Origin: Nocardia asteroides
GTDB taxonomy: Bacteria > Actinomycetota > Actinomycetes > Mycobacteriales > Mycobacteriaceae
Direction: 5' to 3'
Length of the DNA: 64,000 bases
NCBI GenBank assembly: GCA_019930625.1
Contig: CP082844.1
Span: 4,278,001-4,342,000, forward strand
Part shown: piece by piece, positions 57,363 to 64,000 of the stretch
Position numbering within the stretch: position 1 is the stretch's first letter
How the letters are laid out: each line of letters opens with the position of its first letter
Notes under the pieces: generated by a model
What the model was told of the DNA's origin: nothing
Databases searched by the model: none
The model's input: only the letters and a program-made list of their open reading frames with translations
Translations under genes and position numbers: made by a program

Positions 57363-57962
57363 GTGACAGAGCACCGATCGCCCTTCGGCGGGGATCGCTC
57401 GCAGGACCTCGGGGTGCCGCCTTCGCTGGACCTCCGCTCCGCCGACTGGTCGAGTTCCGATGAGACCCTTGCCCGGCTGTTCCAACGTGTCGAGTCGTAT
57501 GCCATAGACGCACGCGATTGGTATTCGAGGGACAGGCTGACGAAGCGGCGGACGAGCCTAGCCCTCACCGCGGCGATGCTCGGGCTGGGCTTACTCGGCA
57601 TTCTGGTGCCACTGCTGACGACCGCCGGGGTCTCGGCCGTCGACCCGAGTTGGGGATACGCTTTGCTCACCCTCGCCGCCGGTTGTGCGGCGATCGACCG
57701 ATTCTTCGGCATTTCGACAGCGTGGATGCGTGACATGCGAAGCGCGCAGTCGATCAACGCGATGTTGTGCGATTTCCAGCTCGAGTGGGCATCTGTTTCC
57801 AGGGCGCCCGCCAATTCCAACGGGGAGATAGACCGGCGGATGGTCCTGCTCCGAGATTTCTCGCACAGGGTCAACGAGGTGATCGCACGCGAGACCGATA
57901 TCTGGACAGCGCAATTCCAGGTTTCGGCGGAATCGCGGATGAGCAGAGCCGACCACAGATAG
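57363..57962 (+). CDS. SLATT-like two-helix membrane protein (putative effector)
   Basis: A 199-residue protein. An N-terminal helical stretch (DETLARLFQRVESYAIDARDWYSRDRLTKRR) leads into two transmembrane helices (about 66-88 and 98-117) joined by a short loop, then a long helical tail (RSAQSINAMLCDFQLEWAS). This layout matches SLATT domains, 2-TM effectors often encoded with SMODS nucleotidyltransferases or SLOG sensors in anti-phage loci. No such partner lies in the window. Start at 57363; 57327 would add twelve residues. The family call is by eye only. Confidence 0.62.
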   Translation: MTEHRSPFGGDRSQDLGVPPSLDLRSADWSSSDETLARLFQRVESYAIDARDWYSRDRLTKRRTSLALTAAMLGLGLLGILVPLLTTAGVSAVDPSWGYALLTLAAGCAAIDRFFGISTAWMRDMRSAQSINAMLCDFQLEWASVSRAPANSNGEIDRRMVLLRDFSHRVNEVIARETDIWTAQFQVSAESRMSRADHR

Positions 57963-58140
57963 AGCCGGTAGCCTCCGCCGTCCGATCGCGGGAGAGCTCT
58001 GAGGCACGCCCGGGTCACATAGCTGCACTGGCTGCCGTCGTCGCGACTCGGCGCGTGGGCGGCTCGTGACCGGGATGGCCGTGCGCGAGCAGCCACCGCG
58101 GCAAGTCGCGGCGACGGAAGCCTGTCGACCGGCTGGTCGG

Positions 58141-59883
58141 TCAGCCGCGTGTCTCGGCGGCCGGCTCGGGTCGATCGGCCGGACCCTTGATCTCGACGAT
58201 GGGCAGCCGCAGAGCGGCAGGCGCACCGGTCGGGACCACCGGGTTGCGCGGCGGCACCGGGGCGATGCGGCGGTAGGGCGCGCCCTGTTCGGGACGCGGA
58301 TCCGGCTCACCCTTGTTCGGCCAGAGGGCAACGGCTCGCTCGGCTTGCGCGGTGATCGTCAGCGAAGGGTTCACACCCAGGTTGGCCGAGATGGTCGAGC
58401 CGTCGATGACGTGCAGCCCCGGATTTCCGTGCATCCGGTGGTACGGATCGACGACCCCGGCCTCCGGGGAGTCCCCGATGACGCAGCCGCCGATGAAATG
58501 CCCGGTCATCGGGATGTCGAACAGAGCGCTCCAGCCCGCGGTCGGGATGCCGTCGATCTTGTCGGCGACCCGGTGGGCCACCTCGTGCCCGGCGGGCAGC
58601 CACGTCGGATTCGGTTCGCCCGCGCCCTGTCTGGTGGTCATCTTGCGACCGAACAGACCACGTTTGGTGTAGGTGGTGATGGAGTTGTCGACGGACTGCA
58701 TCACCAGTAGCCCGATCATCTGTTCCGACCAGTGGTGCGGGTTGTGCACGTGGAGGGCGTCGCGGCCGAGTTCGCGCATCGTCCGCGCCCACAGGCGCAG
58801 CTTCGGGGTACGCCCGTCGGGGTCGACCATGGCGGTGCCGATCAGGCCGATGGCGTTGCTGCCCTTGCCATAGCGCACCGGCTCGATGTGGGTGTCGTCA
58901 TCCGGGTGAATCGATGAGGTGATCGCGACGCCTTTGGTGAAATCGGAGTCCTTGCGGCGGCTGCGTATGGACAGCAGCTCCTCGGAGTTGGTGCGCGAGA
59001 GCTCGCCCAGACGCGGAGAAATGTTCGGCAGCGACCCGCGGTCACGGAGTCGGTGCAGCAGTTTCTGGGTCCCCAGCGCGGCGGCGGCGAACACGACGTG
59101 CTCGGCGGTGAACGTCCGGCGGGCTTTGCGGATCAACCGGCCGGTGCGGGCGGTGGAGACCGCGTAACCGCCACCGGGCAGCGGTCGCACATCGGTCACG
59201 GTGGTGAGTGTGTGGACCGTCGCGCCGGCCTGCTCGGCGAGGTAGAGGTAATTCTTGACGAGGGTGTTCTTGGCATTGTGACGGCAGCCGGTCATGCATT
59301 CACCGCAGTGCGTGCAGGTGCTGCGGGCGGGGCCGACCCCGCCGAAGAACGGGTCGGGTACATCCTGGCCGGGCCGCGCGCCGTTGCCGCCGAACAGGAC
59401 GCCGACGGGGGTGCTGCGGTAGGTCGATCCGACGCCCATCTCCTCGGCCACCTGGGCCAGTACCCGGTCCGAGGGTGTGGTCGCGGGGTTGGTCGTCACG
59501 CCCAGCATCCGCTTGGCCTGGTCGTAGTGCGGGGCGAGCTCGTCCTTCCAGTCGGTGATGTGAGCCCACTGGCGATCCCGGTAGAACTTGTCCGGCGGCT
59601 CGTAGAGGGTGTTGGCGTACACCAGCGAGCCGCCGCCGACGCCCGCGCCCGCCATGATGAAGGTGTCTTTCAGCAGTGTCAGCCGCTGGATGCCGAAGCA
59701 ACCCAGTGCGGGGGCCCACAGGTACTTGCGGGCGTCCCAGGAGGTCTTGGGGAATTCGTCGTCGGCGAAGCGCCTTCCCGCCTCGAGCACGCCGACCCGG
59801 TAGCCCTTCTCGGTCAGTCGCAGTGCGGTCACGCTGCCGCCGAAGCCGGAACCGACGACCACCACGTCGTAGTCGAACGTCAT
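58141..59883 (-). CDS. choD: ChoD-type FAD-dependent cholesterol oxidase, GMC superfamily
   Basis: A 580-residue flavoprotein closely resembling mycobacterial ChoD along its whole length. It has the FAD loop VVVGSGFGGSVTALRLTEKG, GAGVGGGSLVYANTLY, the cysteine cluster CTHCGECMTGCRHNAKNT, ITSSIHPDDDTHIEPVRYGKGSN and the C-terminal DGSTISANLGVNPSLTITAQAERAV. Despite the family name, a sterol-oxidase role is disputed for such proteins. The ATG has GGTGGAGA upstream. The gene runs in line behind a flavin monooxygenase (50 bp apart). Confidence 0.88.
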   Translation of the reverse strand: MTFDYDVVVVGSGFGGSVTALRLTEKGYRVGVLEAGRRFADDEFPKTSWDARKYLWAPALGCFGIQRLTLLKDTFIMAGAGVGGGSLVYANTLYEPPDKFYRDRQWAHITDWKDELAPHYDQAKRMLGVTTNPATTPSDRVLAQVAEEMGVGSTYRSTPVGVLFGGNGARPGQDVPDPFFGGVGPARSTCTHCGECMTGCRHNAKNTLVKNYLYLAEQAGATVHTLTTVTDVRPLPGGGYAVSTARTGRLIRKARRTFTAEHVVFAAAALGTQKLLHRLRDRGSLPNISPRLGELSRTNSEELLSIRSRRKDSDFTKGVAITSSIHPDDDTHIEPVRYGKGSNAIGLIGTAMVDPDGRTPKLRLWARTMRELGRDALHVHNPHHWSEQMIGLLVMQSVDNSITTYTKRGLFGRKMTTRQGAGEPNPTWLPAGHEVAHRVADKIDGIPTAGWSALFDIPMTGHFIGGCVIGDSPEAGVVDPYHRMHGNPGLHVIDGSTISANLGVNPSLTITAQAERAVALWPNKGEPDPRPEQGAPYRRIAPVPPRNPVVPTGAPAALRLPIVEIKGPADRPEPAAETRG

Positions 59884-59932
59884 CTGATCTCCACCAGTTG
59901 TCGAAGTTGTTGTCGTGAGGATGTTCGCCGGG

Positions 59933-61390
59933 TCAAGCGACGGGCCTGAGTTCGAAGTCGGCGACGTCGAGCTTGCGGGTGCGCAACCGGTAGCTGGTGA
60001 CGGTGCCGGGCCAGTTGTTGGTGATCCGTCCGGCGGCGTTGCGGTACCAGCTCGAGCAGAAGTTCCACGGGGTGCGGTCGAGGCGCTGCTGCAATGCGCG
60101 ATCGAACCGGGCCTCGACCTCGGGACGCACCTCGAGTACGTGGCCCGGGCGTTCGGCCAGGCGCTCGACGGCTCGGCGGATATAGCGCGCCTGGGATTCG
60201 ATCATGTAGACGATCGAGCCGACGCTGAGGTTGGTGTTCGGGCCGTACATCAAGAAGAGGTTCGGGTAGCCCGGAATCGTGATGCCCTGGTATGCCCGGG
60301 CGCCCTGCGACCACTCGTCGGCCAGCTTGCGCCCGGCCCGGCCGCAAATGCGCATCGGCCACAGGAACTCGGTTCCCTTGAAGCCCGTGCCGTAGATGAT
60401 CGCGTCCACTTCGTGCAGCACGCCGTCGGCGGTGCGCACGCCGGCCGGGGTGATCTCGGTGATCGCGGTGGTTTCCACGGTCACGTCGGGACGGGTGAGC
60501 GCGGGTAGGTAGTCGTTGGAGAACAGCGCCCGCTTGCACCCGGCCGGATAGTCCGGGGTCAGCTCTGCCCGCAGTCGCGGGTCCGCCACCTGACGCTTCA
60601 GATGCCGCAGACCGATCCGGGTCACCAGCTTGCGGATGACCGGCACGTCGACGATGCCCAGGGAAAGGAATTCGCACAACAGCCAGAACGCGAAGCGCTC
60701 GGTGAGCCGGGTGACCGGCAGCAGCCGGAAGGCGCGGTGATGCCAGGGTTTGTACTCGACGTCAGGCTTGGGCATGATCCACGCGGCCGAGCGCTGGAAC
60801 AGCGTCAGGTGCGCAACCGAGGGCGCGATCGCGGGCACGAACTGCACCGCGCTCGCGCCGGTGCCGATCACCGCTACCCGCTTGCCGGTCAGGTCGGCCT
60901 CGTGATCCCACTCGGCGGAATGGAAGGCCGTCCCGGCGAAGGTGTCCACGCCGGGGATGTCCGGCAGCGCGGGCCGCGAGAGCTGTCCGACCGCGGAGAC
61001 CAGCACATCGCAGGTCAGCTGGGCGCCGTCGGCGGTGCGAACGGTCCACCGTCCGGTGGCCTCGTCGAACTCGGCGTCGGTGACCTCGCTGCGGAAGCGG
61101 ATCTTGGACATCAGATCGTGATCGCGGGCGATGCCACGCAGATAAGCCAGGATGTCCGGCTGCTGGGAGAACCGCTTGGGCCAATCGGTGCGCGGCGCGT
61201 AGGAGTAAGAGTACAGCGGCGAAGGGATGTCGCAGCCCGCACCGGGGTAGGTGTTCTCCCGCCAGACGCCGCCGACCTCCTCGGCCCGCTCCAGGATCGT
61301 GACATCGTGCAGGCCGGCGCGCTGGAGTTCCATCGCCATGCCGAGCCCCCCGAATCCGGTGCCGATGATGACGATCGAAGGTGTGCTCAT
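59933..61390 (-). CDS. Baeyer-Villiger-type flavin monooxygenase
   Basis: A 485-residue NADPH/FAD enzyme inserting oxygen into ketones. It has the FAD loop IIGTGFGGLGMA (8-19), the BVMO fingerprint FAGTAFHSAEWD (151-162, FxGxxxHxxxWD) and the NADPH loop VIGTGASAVQF (about 174-184). TAGCGT ends 7 nt before the ATG, so translation may be leaderless. It lies upstream of choD and probably shares its transcript. The pair suggests oxidation of sterol or cyclic ketone substrates (inference). Confidence 0.88.
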   Translation of the reverse strand: MSTPSIVIIGTGFGGLGMAMELQRAGLHDVTILERAEEVGGVWRENTYPGAGCDIPSPLYSYSYAPRTDWPKRFSQQPDILAYLRGIARDHDLMSKIRFRSEVTDAEFDEATGRWTVRTADGAQLTCDVLVSAVGQLSRPALPDIPGVDTFAGTAFHSAEWDHEADLTGKRVAVIGTGASAVQFVPAIAPSVAHLTLFQRSAAWIMPKPDVEYKPWHHRAFRLLPVTRLTERFAFWLLCEFLSLGIVDVPVIRKLVTRIGLRHLKRQVADPRLRAELTPDYPAGCKRALFSNDYLPALTRPDVTVETTAITEITPAGVRTADGVLHEVDAIIYGTGFKGTEFLWPMRICGRAGRKLADEWSQGARAYQGITIPGYPNLFLMYGPNTNLSVGSIVYMIESQARYIRRAVERLAERPGHVLEVRPEVEARFDRALQQRLDRTPWNFCSSWYRNAAGRITNNWPGTVTSYRLRTRKLDVADFELRPVA

Positions 61391-61844
61391 GGACCCAACG
61401 CTATGACCTGGGCAAAGTCCGATGCCAAACACCTGAGGTCAGAAAATCGACACTTTCGGCCATATCTGCGGGTGGAGCGGCCTTCACCCTGGGGTTCGGC
61501 GCGCGGAGGTAGGGTGCCGGGCACTCGCGCAGATCCCCCTGTGACGGTGGCGCACTCCGCTACCGTCGCTGAAAGCGACTCTCCTGTCCGGCGACTCGCG
61601 CGGCGCGGTCGCCGGATCAGTGTCCCATCAGGCAGTTACAAGGTGATGCCGGATGATCACATCATCATCGGCATGCCGGGGAACATTTGGTTCCACCAGG
61701 AACGAGCCATCGCCATGATTTGATCCAAGGTCATCATTATCTTTCGTCCTCTGCGGTATACGGCCCCGACCCATGAGTCGCCCTACCCGGTCGTCGGCAC
61801 TTCTAACGACGAGAACGGCTGAAATTCTGTCCGTTCTGTCTGGG
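61391..61844. other. 454-bp intergenic region
   Basis: Holds the BVMO promoter (reverse-strand TAGCGT, 61398-61403) at its left end. A 25-codon forward ORF (61646-61723, starting MPDDHIIIGMPGN) stands in an AT-rich stretch with a poor ribosome site. No other gene is seen. Confidence 0.45.
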
Positions 61845-63068
61845 TCATGCGATTCGTCCCAGTGGTGGTGCGGATCGGCCGATGGTGGCGCTGCTTTCGC
61901 CGATGAGGCGTCGGAGGAACGCTTCTTGTTGTCGGCGGCCGTGGACAGCGGCGCGGTCCAGGCCTCCGGGAGTCAGGTGCCGGTAGGCACTGCGGGCGAG
62001 ATTGACGGGGATGCGCAGGGCGGGATACCAGGGGAGGACGTAGGCGGGCAGTCCGAGGATCCGCATCGCTTCGGGTCCGAGGAATGCGCTGGTGACCGAC
62101 AGGTGCTTGGCGCGGGCGAGCCGGCCGCGCAGAGCGGGCAGGTTGGGGTAGGACCAGTGCAGCGGATCGTCGGCCATGGGCAGGGCGAGCTGACGACTGG
62201 TCTCGTCGGGGTTGGTGATGGCGGTAAGGCAGTGGTCCAGAATGGCGACCCCGTCGCGGAAGCCGGTGGGGAGCCATTGTTCTTCGACGCCGATGAGCCA
62301 GCCGACGTAGCGGGTGAGGTGGGCGGCGGCGGCCAAGTCGCGGGGCGAGGGGATGACGCCGAGCGCCATGCCGCCGACGACGGGTGCGAGCAGGGCCCCG
62401 ACGAGAGTGGCGGCCATATCGGTCTGGTTGATCGGCAGGCCCCATTCCTCGGTGCGCCAGTCGGGCATGGCGGCGACGTGCCTGCGGACCAGGGAGTGGA
62501 TGAGCCGGACATGCAGGGTGGAGCGGTAGCCGACACCGTAGCGATCCATGCCGTTCTCGGTGGACACGTCCATCGCCCATTGCAGGGTTTCGGCGAACCG
62601 GCGAGCCGGTCCCTTCTCCAACGCGCCGGTGCGCAGGAGGGTCTTGTTGAACCCGGATGCCAGGTAGCCGCCGATGAAGGAGACGTCCCGAGCGAAGTAC
62701 AGCCCGTCGTTGCCTCCGGAACGGAACACGCGCTCGCCATCGCGCAGCAGATGCGGGTCGACCCATGCCGGGGTGTCCTCGACGACGGTGAAGAACGCGC
62801 GCAGCGAGTCCGGAGCGTCGGGAACGCTGTCGATGCCCGACCGCAGCGCCTGCTCGAACAGCGGCCGCGTGGCGGCCATGCCTTCGGCGTACATCCACTC
62901 CACGAGGCGGTCCATCGGCTCGTCGCCGACCAGCAGTGATTCGCCGAGCGACTGCCAGCGCTGGGGGGAGGGCTTCCCGATGCGCAGCAGCGCGGCGATC
63001 GGAGCGAGGCCGGGTGCTTTACGGGGCCGGTCGGGGTGGCGAGCCGGAATTGTCGCGGACGCGGTCAT
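61845..63068 (-). CDS. MpaB/DUF2236-family oxygenase
   Basis: A 407-residue protein of the heme oxygenase group that includes latex-clearing protein and MpaB. The family core is YGVGYRSTLHVRLIHSLVRRHV, with the conserved R..H..VR ligand-site pattern, and WGLPINQTDMAATL. No Sec/Tat signal is seen, so it is likely cytoplasmic, unlike secreted rubber oxygenases. GAGGAG lies before its ATG, inside the 3' end of the TetR gene (50-bp overlap), so the two are coupled. Confidence 0.85.
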   Translation of the reverse strand: MTASATIPARHPDRPRKAPGLAPIAALLRIGKPSPQRWQSLGESLLVGDEPMDRLVEWMYAEGMAATRPLFEQALRSGIDSVPDAPDSLRAFFTVVEDTPAWVDPHLLRDGERVFRSGGNDGLYFARDVSFIGGYLASGFNKTLLRTGALEKGPARRFAETLQWAMDVSTENGMDRYGVGYRSTLHVRLIHSLVRRHVAAMPDWRTEEWGLPINQTDMAATLVGALLAPVVGGMALGVIPSPRDLAAAAHLTRYVGWLIGVEEQWLPTGFRDGVAILDHCLTAITNPDETSRQLALPMADDPLHWSYPNLPALRGRLARAKHLSVTSAFLGPEAMRILGLPAYVLPWYPALRIPVNLARSAYRHLTPGGLDRAAVHGRRQQEAFLRRLIGESSATIGRSAPPLGRIA

Positions 63069-63681
63069 GGTTTGGCTCCTCGTCGAGGCGGGTGATGCCG
63101 TGTTTCGTCAGCGGCACGATGGTGGTGCGAATGAAGGCGCGGGCGCGCTCGTCGTCGGTGAAGTCGACACTGCCGCCACCGGGGGTGAGCATCAGCGAGT
63201 GGGCGAGGCGGGCTACGAGTTCGGCGACCGGGCGCGGGTCGTAGTCGTCGACGAGCCCCGAGGACTGGGCGTTGGTCAGCATGCCGACGATGTAATCGAT
63301 ACCGATGGACACCAGGCGTTCACCCTGCACAGTGGAGAACCGCAACGCTTCGTCGGGCGCCACCCGCAGCAGTTGGGCGACCAGCCGGTGGATGCGGGTC
63401 TGCAGCAGGACGTACCGCATCGTCTCCTCGATCTGGGCGTCCACACCGGCGGCGGTGGCGGCGATCGCGGTGACTTCGGCGAGCATGCGGCGGGTCTCGC
63501 GGGCGAGTACCGCTTCGATCAGGTTGTCCTTGCCCGCGAACCGGCGGTGGACGGTGATGCGGCTGAGACGGGCCACGCGGGCGATGTCCTCCATGCTGGC
63601 CCGGCGGATCCCCACCTGCAGGATGCGCTCCAGCGCGGCATCCAGGATCCTCTCGTCCACCTCGTCGGGCCGCTGGGTCAT
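63019..63681 (-). CDS. TetR-family regulator upstream of MpaB-type oxygenase
   Basis: A 220-residue repressor with HTH DERILDAALERILQVGIRRASMEDIARVARLSRITVHRRFAGKDNLI. Its 3' end overlaps the oxygenase gene by 50 bp. The start is ATG 63681; a consensus -35/-10 pair places transcription at that codon, and an inverted repeat within the promoter is a likely autoregulatory operator. Confidence 0.87.
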   Translation of the reverse strand: MTQRPDEVDERILDAALERILQVGIRRASMEDIARVARLSRITVHRRFAGKDNLIEAVLARETRRMLAEVTAIAATAAGVDAQIEETMRYVLLQTRIHRLVAQLLRVAPDEALRFSTVQGERLVSIGIDYIVGMLTNAQSSGLVDDYDPRPVAELVARLAHSLMLTPGGGSVDFTDDERARAFIRTTIVPLTKHGITRLDEEPNHDRVRDNSGSPPRPAP

Positions 63682-63687
63682 GATATA

Positions 63688-63716
63688 AAAGTACAAAGCT
63701 TGTATCATTGTGTCAA
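63688..63716 (-). promoter_or_regulatory. Sigma-A-type promoter with embedded operator, TetR gene
   Basis: On the reverse strand TTGACA (63716-63711), a 17-bp spacer and TACTTT (63693-63688) end 6 nt before the ATG. The inverted repeat TACAA/TTGTA (63692-63704) overlaps the -10 and spacer. Confidence 0.7.
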
Positions 63717-63879
63717 TGAATCATTCGAAGCCGCGTACTGCGACCAGTCGGCACCGCCGGTCGCTGAACCGACCTCTGAAACCGCTGCTGTCCGACCGCG
63801 ACGCACTGCCCGCGGCGTGAACGAGCCGCTCCGAGCGGTAACCATTTCGGCGAATTGGGTACCTCCACCGATCTCCGCC

Positions 63880-64000
63880 ATGACTACGGTCGCGGAGGCG
63901 AACGACCCACCCGCACAGGTAATTCACGCGGACGGTGACTCGGACGGCGGCGATGCCGGTTCACCGCCTGCGGATGCCGTTCTTCTGATCGTGCGCGGGC
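63880..64000 (+). CDS. Possible 5' end of a gene cut by the window edge
   Basis: ATG at 63880 opens a frame that runs without a stop to the last base (40 codons). It begins MTTVAEANDPPAQVIHADGD and continues with a Gly/Asp/Pro-rich stretch before ADAVLLIVRG. No ribosome site is seen and no family can be named. The rest of 63682-63879 holds the TetR promoter and no further gene. Confidence 0.35.
   Translation, partial: MTTVAEANDPPAQVIHADGDSDGGDAGSPPADAVLLIVRG

Noticed and set aside
56735..58096. Long reverse-strand frame (about 450 codons) opposite the SLATT gene
   Set aside because: Compositionally biased, no homology, and it opposes a gene with clear membrane helices and promoter.

Overview
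The window is a GC-rich actinobacterial chromosome segment, most likely from Nocardia or a close mycolic-acid relative. The evidence is the very high third-position GC, frequent GTG starts, many ATGA/GTGA stop-start overlaps, an actinobacterial integration host factor (mIHF), a helicase-dead PriA, a ChoD-type sterol oxidase and gene orders known from Mycobacterium and Corynebacterium. Genus-level placement is inference; no marker gene was compared.

Layout. (1) 1-15762, conserved core: rarA, alaS, ruvX, mltG and aroE run forward; a small secreted protein and a four-helix membrane protein follow. The aroC-aroK-aroB operon, a double-domain universal stress protein and a prepilin peptidase run in reverse. 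pepQ, efp, nusB and a YciI-like gene run forward. (2) 15763-25676, accessory block lying between nusB and pyrR: an ArsB/SLC13-type permease, two tandem YdcZ-type half-transporters, a DUF4334 protein, a flavin monooxygenase, a serpin, a quinone oxidoreductase with a divergent TetR regulator and paired operators, an HD hydrolase, a SnoaL-like protein and an AlkB-like dioxygenase. (3) 25678-37849, de novo pyrimidine operon: pyrR-pyrB-pyrC-(membrane protein)-carA-carB-pyrF. It opens with a PyrR-binding motif over the pyrR ribosome site and ends in a strong terminator. Two IS110-type elements, with no difference noticed between them, sit in tandem between pyrB and pyrC inside an array of 75-bp repeats. 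carA carries a 4 x 27-bp in-frame repeat. (4) 38378-44937, core again: mihF, gmk, rpoZ, coaBC, metK, priA. (5) 45059-64000, accessory region rich in regulators (four TetR, one PadR, one XRE-TetR fusion) and redox or hydrolytic enzymes (OYE, acyl-CoA dehydrogenase, ChoD, Baeyer-Villiger-type monooxygenase, MpaB-type oxygenase, lipase, alpha/beta hydrolases). It also holds a CsbD stress gene, an orphan SLATT two-helix protein, a pair of paralogous small proteins and an acyl-CoA synthetase remnant.

How the genes work together. aroE/aroB/aroK/aroC cover four steps of the shikimate pathway. pyrB/pyrC/carA/carB/pyrF cover most of UMP synthesis under PyrR control. efp/nusB/rpoZ/mihF/gmk/coaBC/metK are housekeeping. 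Most accessory genes form small regulator-plus-enzyme modules with operators visible between them.

The most interesting signal is in the IS110 elements. The roughly 210-bp non-coding end of each can be folded by eye into two internal-loop hairpins. Their loop sequences match the element's own junction and, more tentatively, the repeat-borne insertion site, as expected for a bridge RNA.
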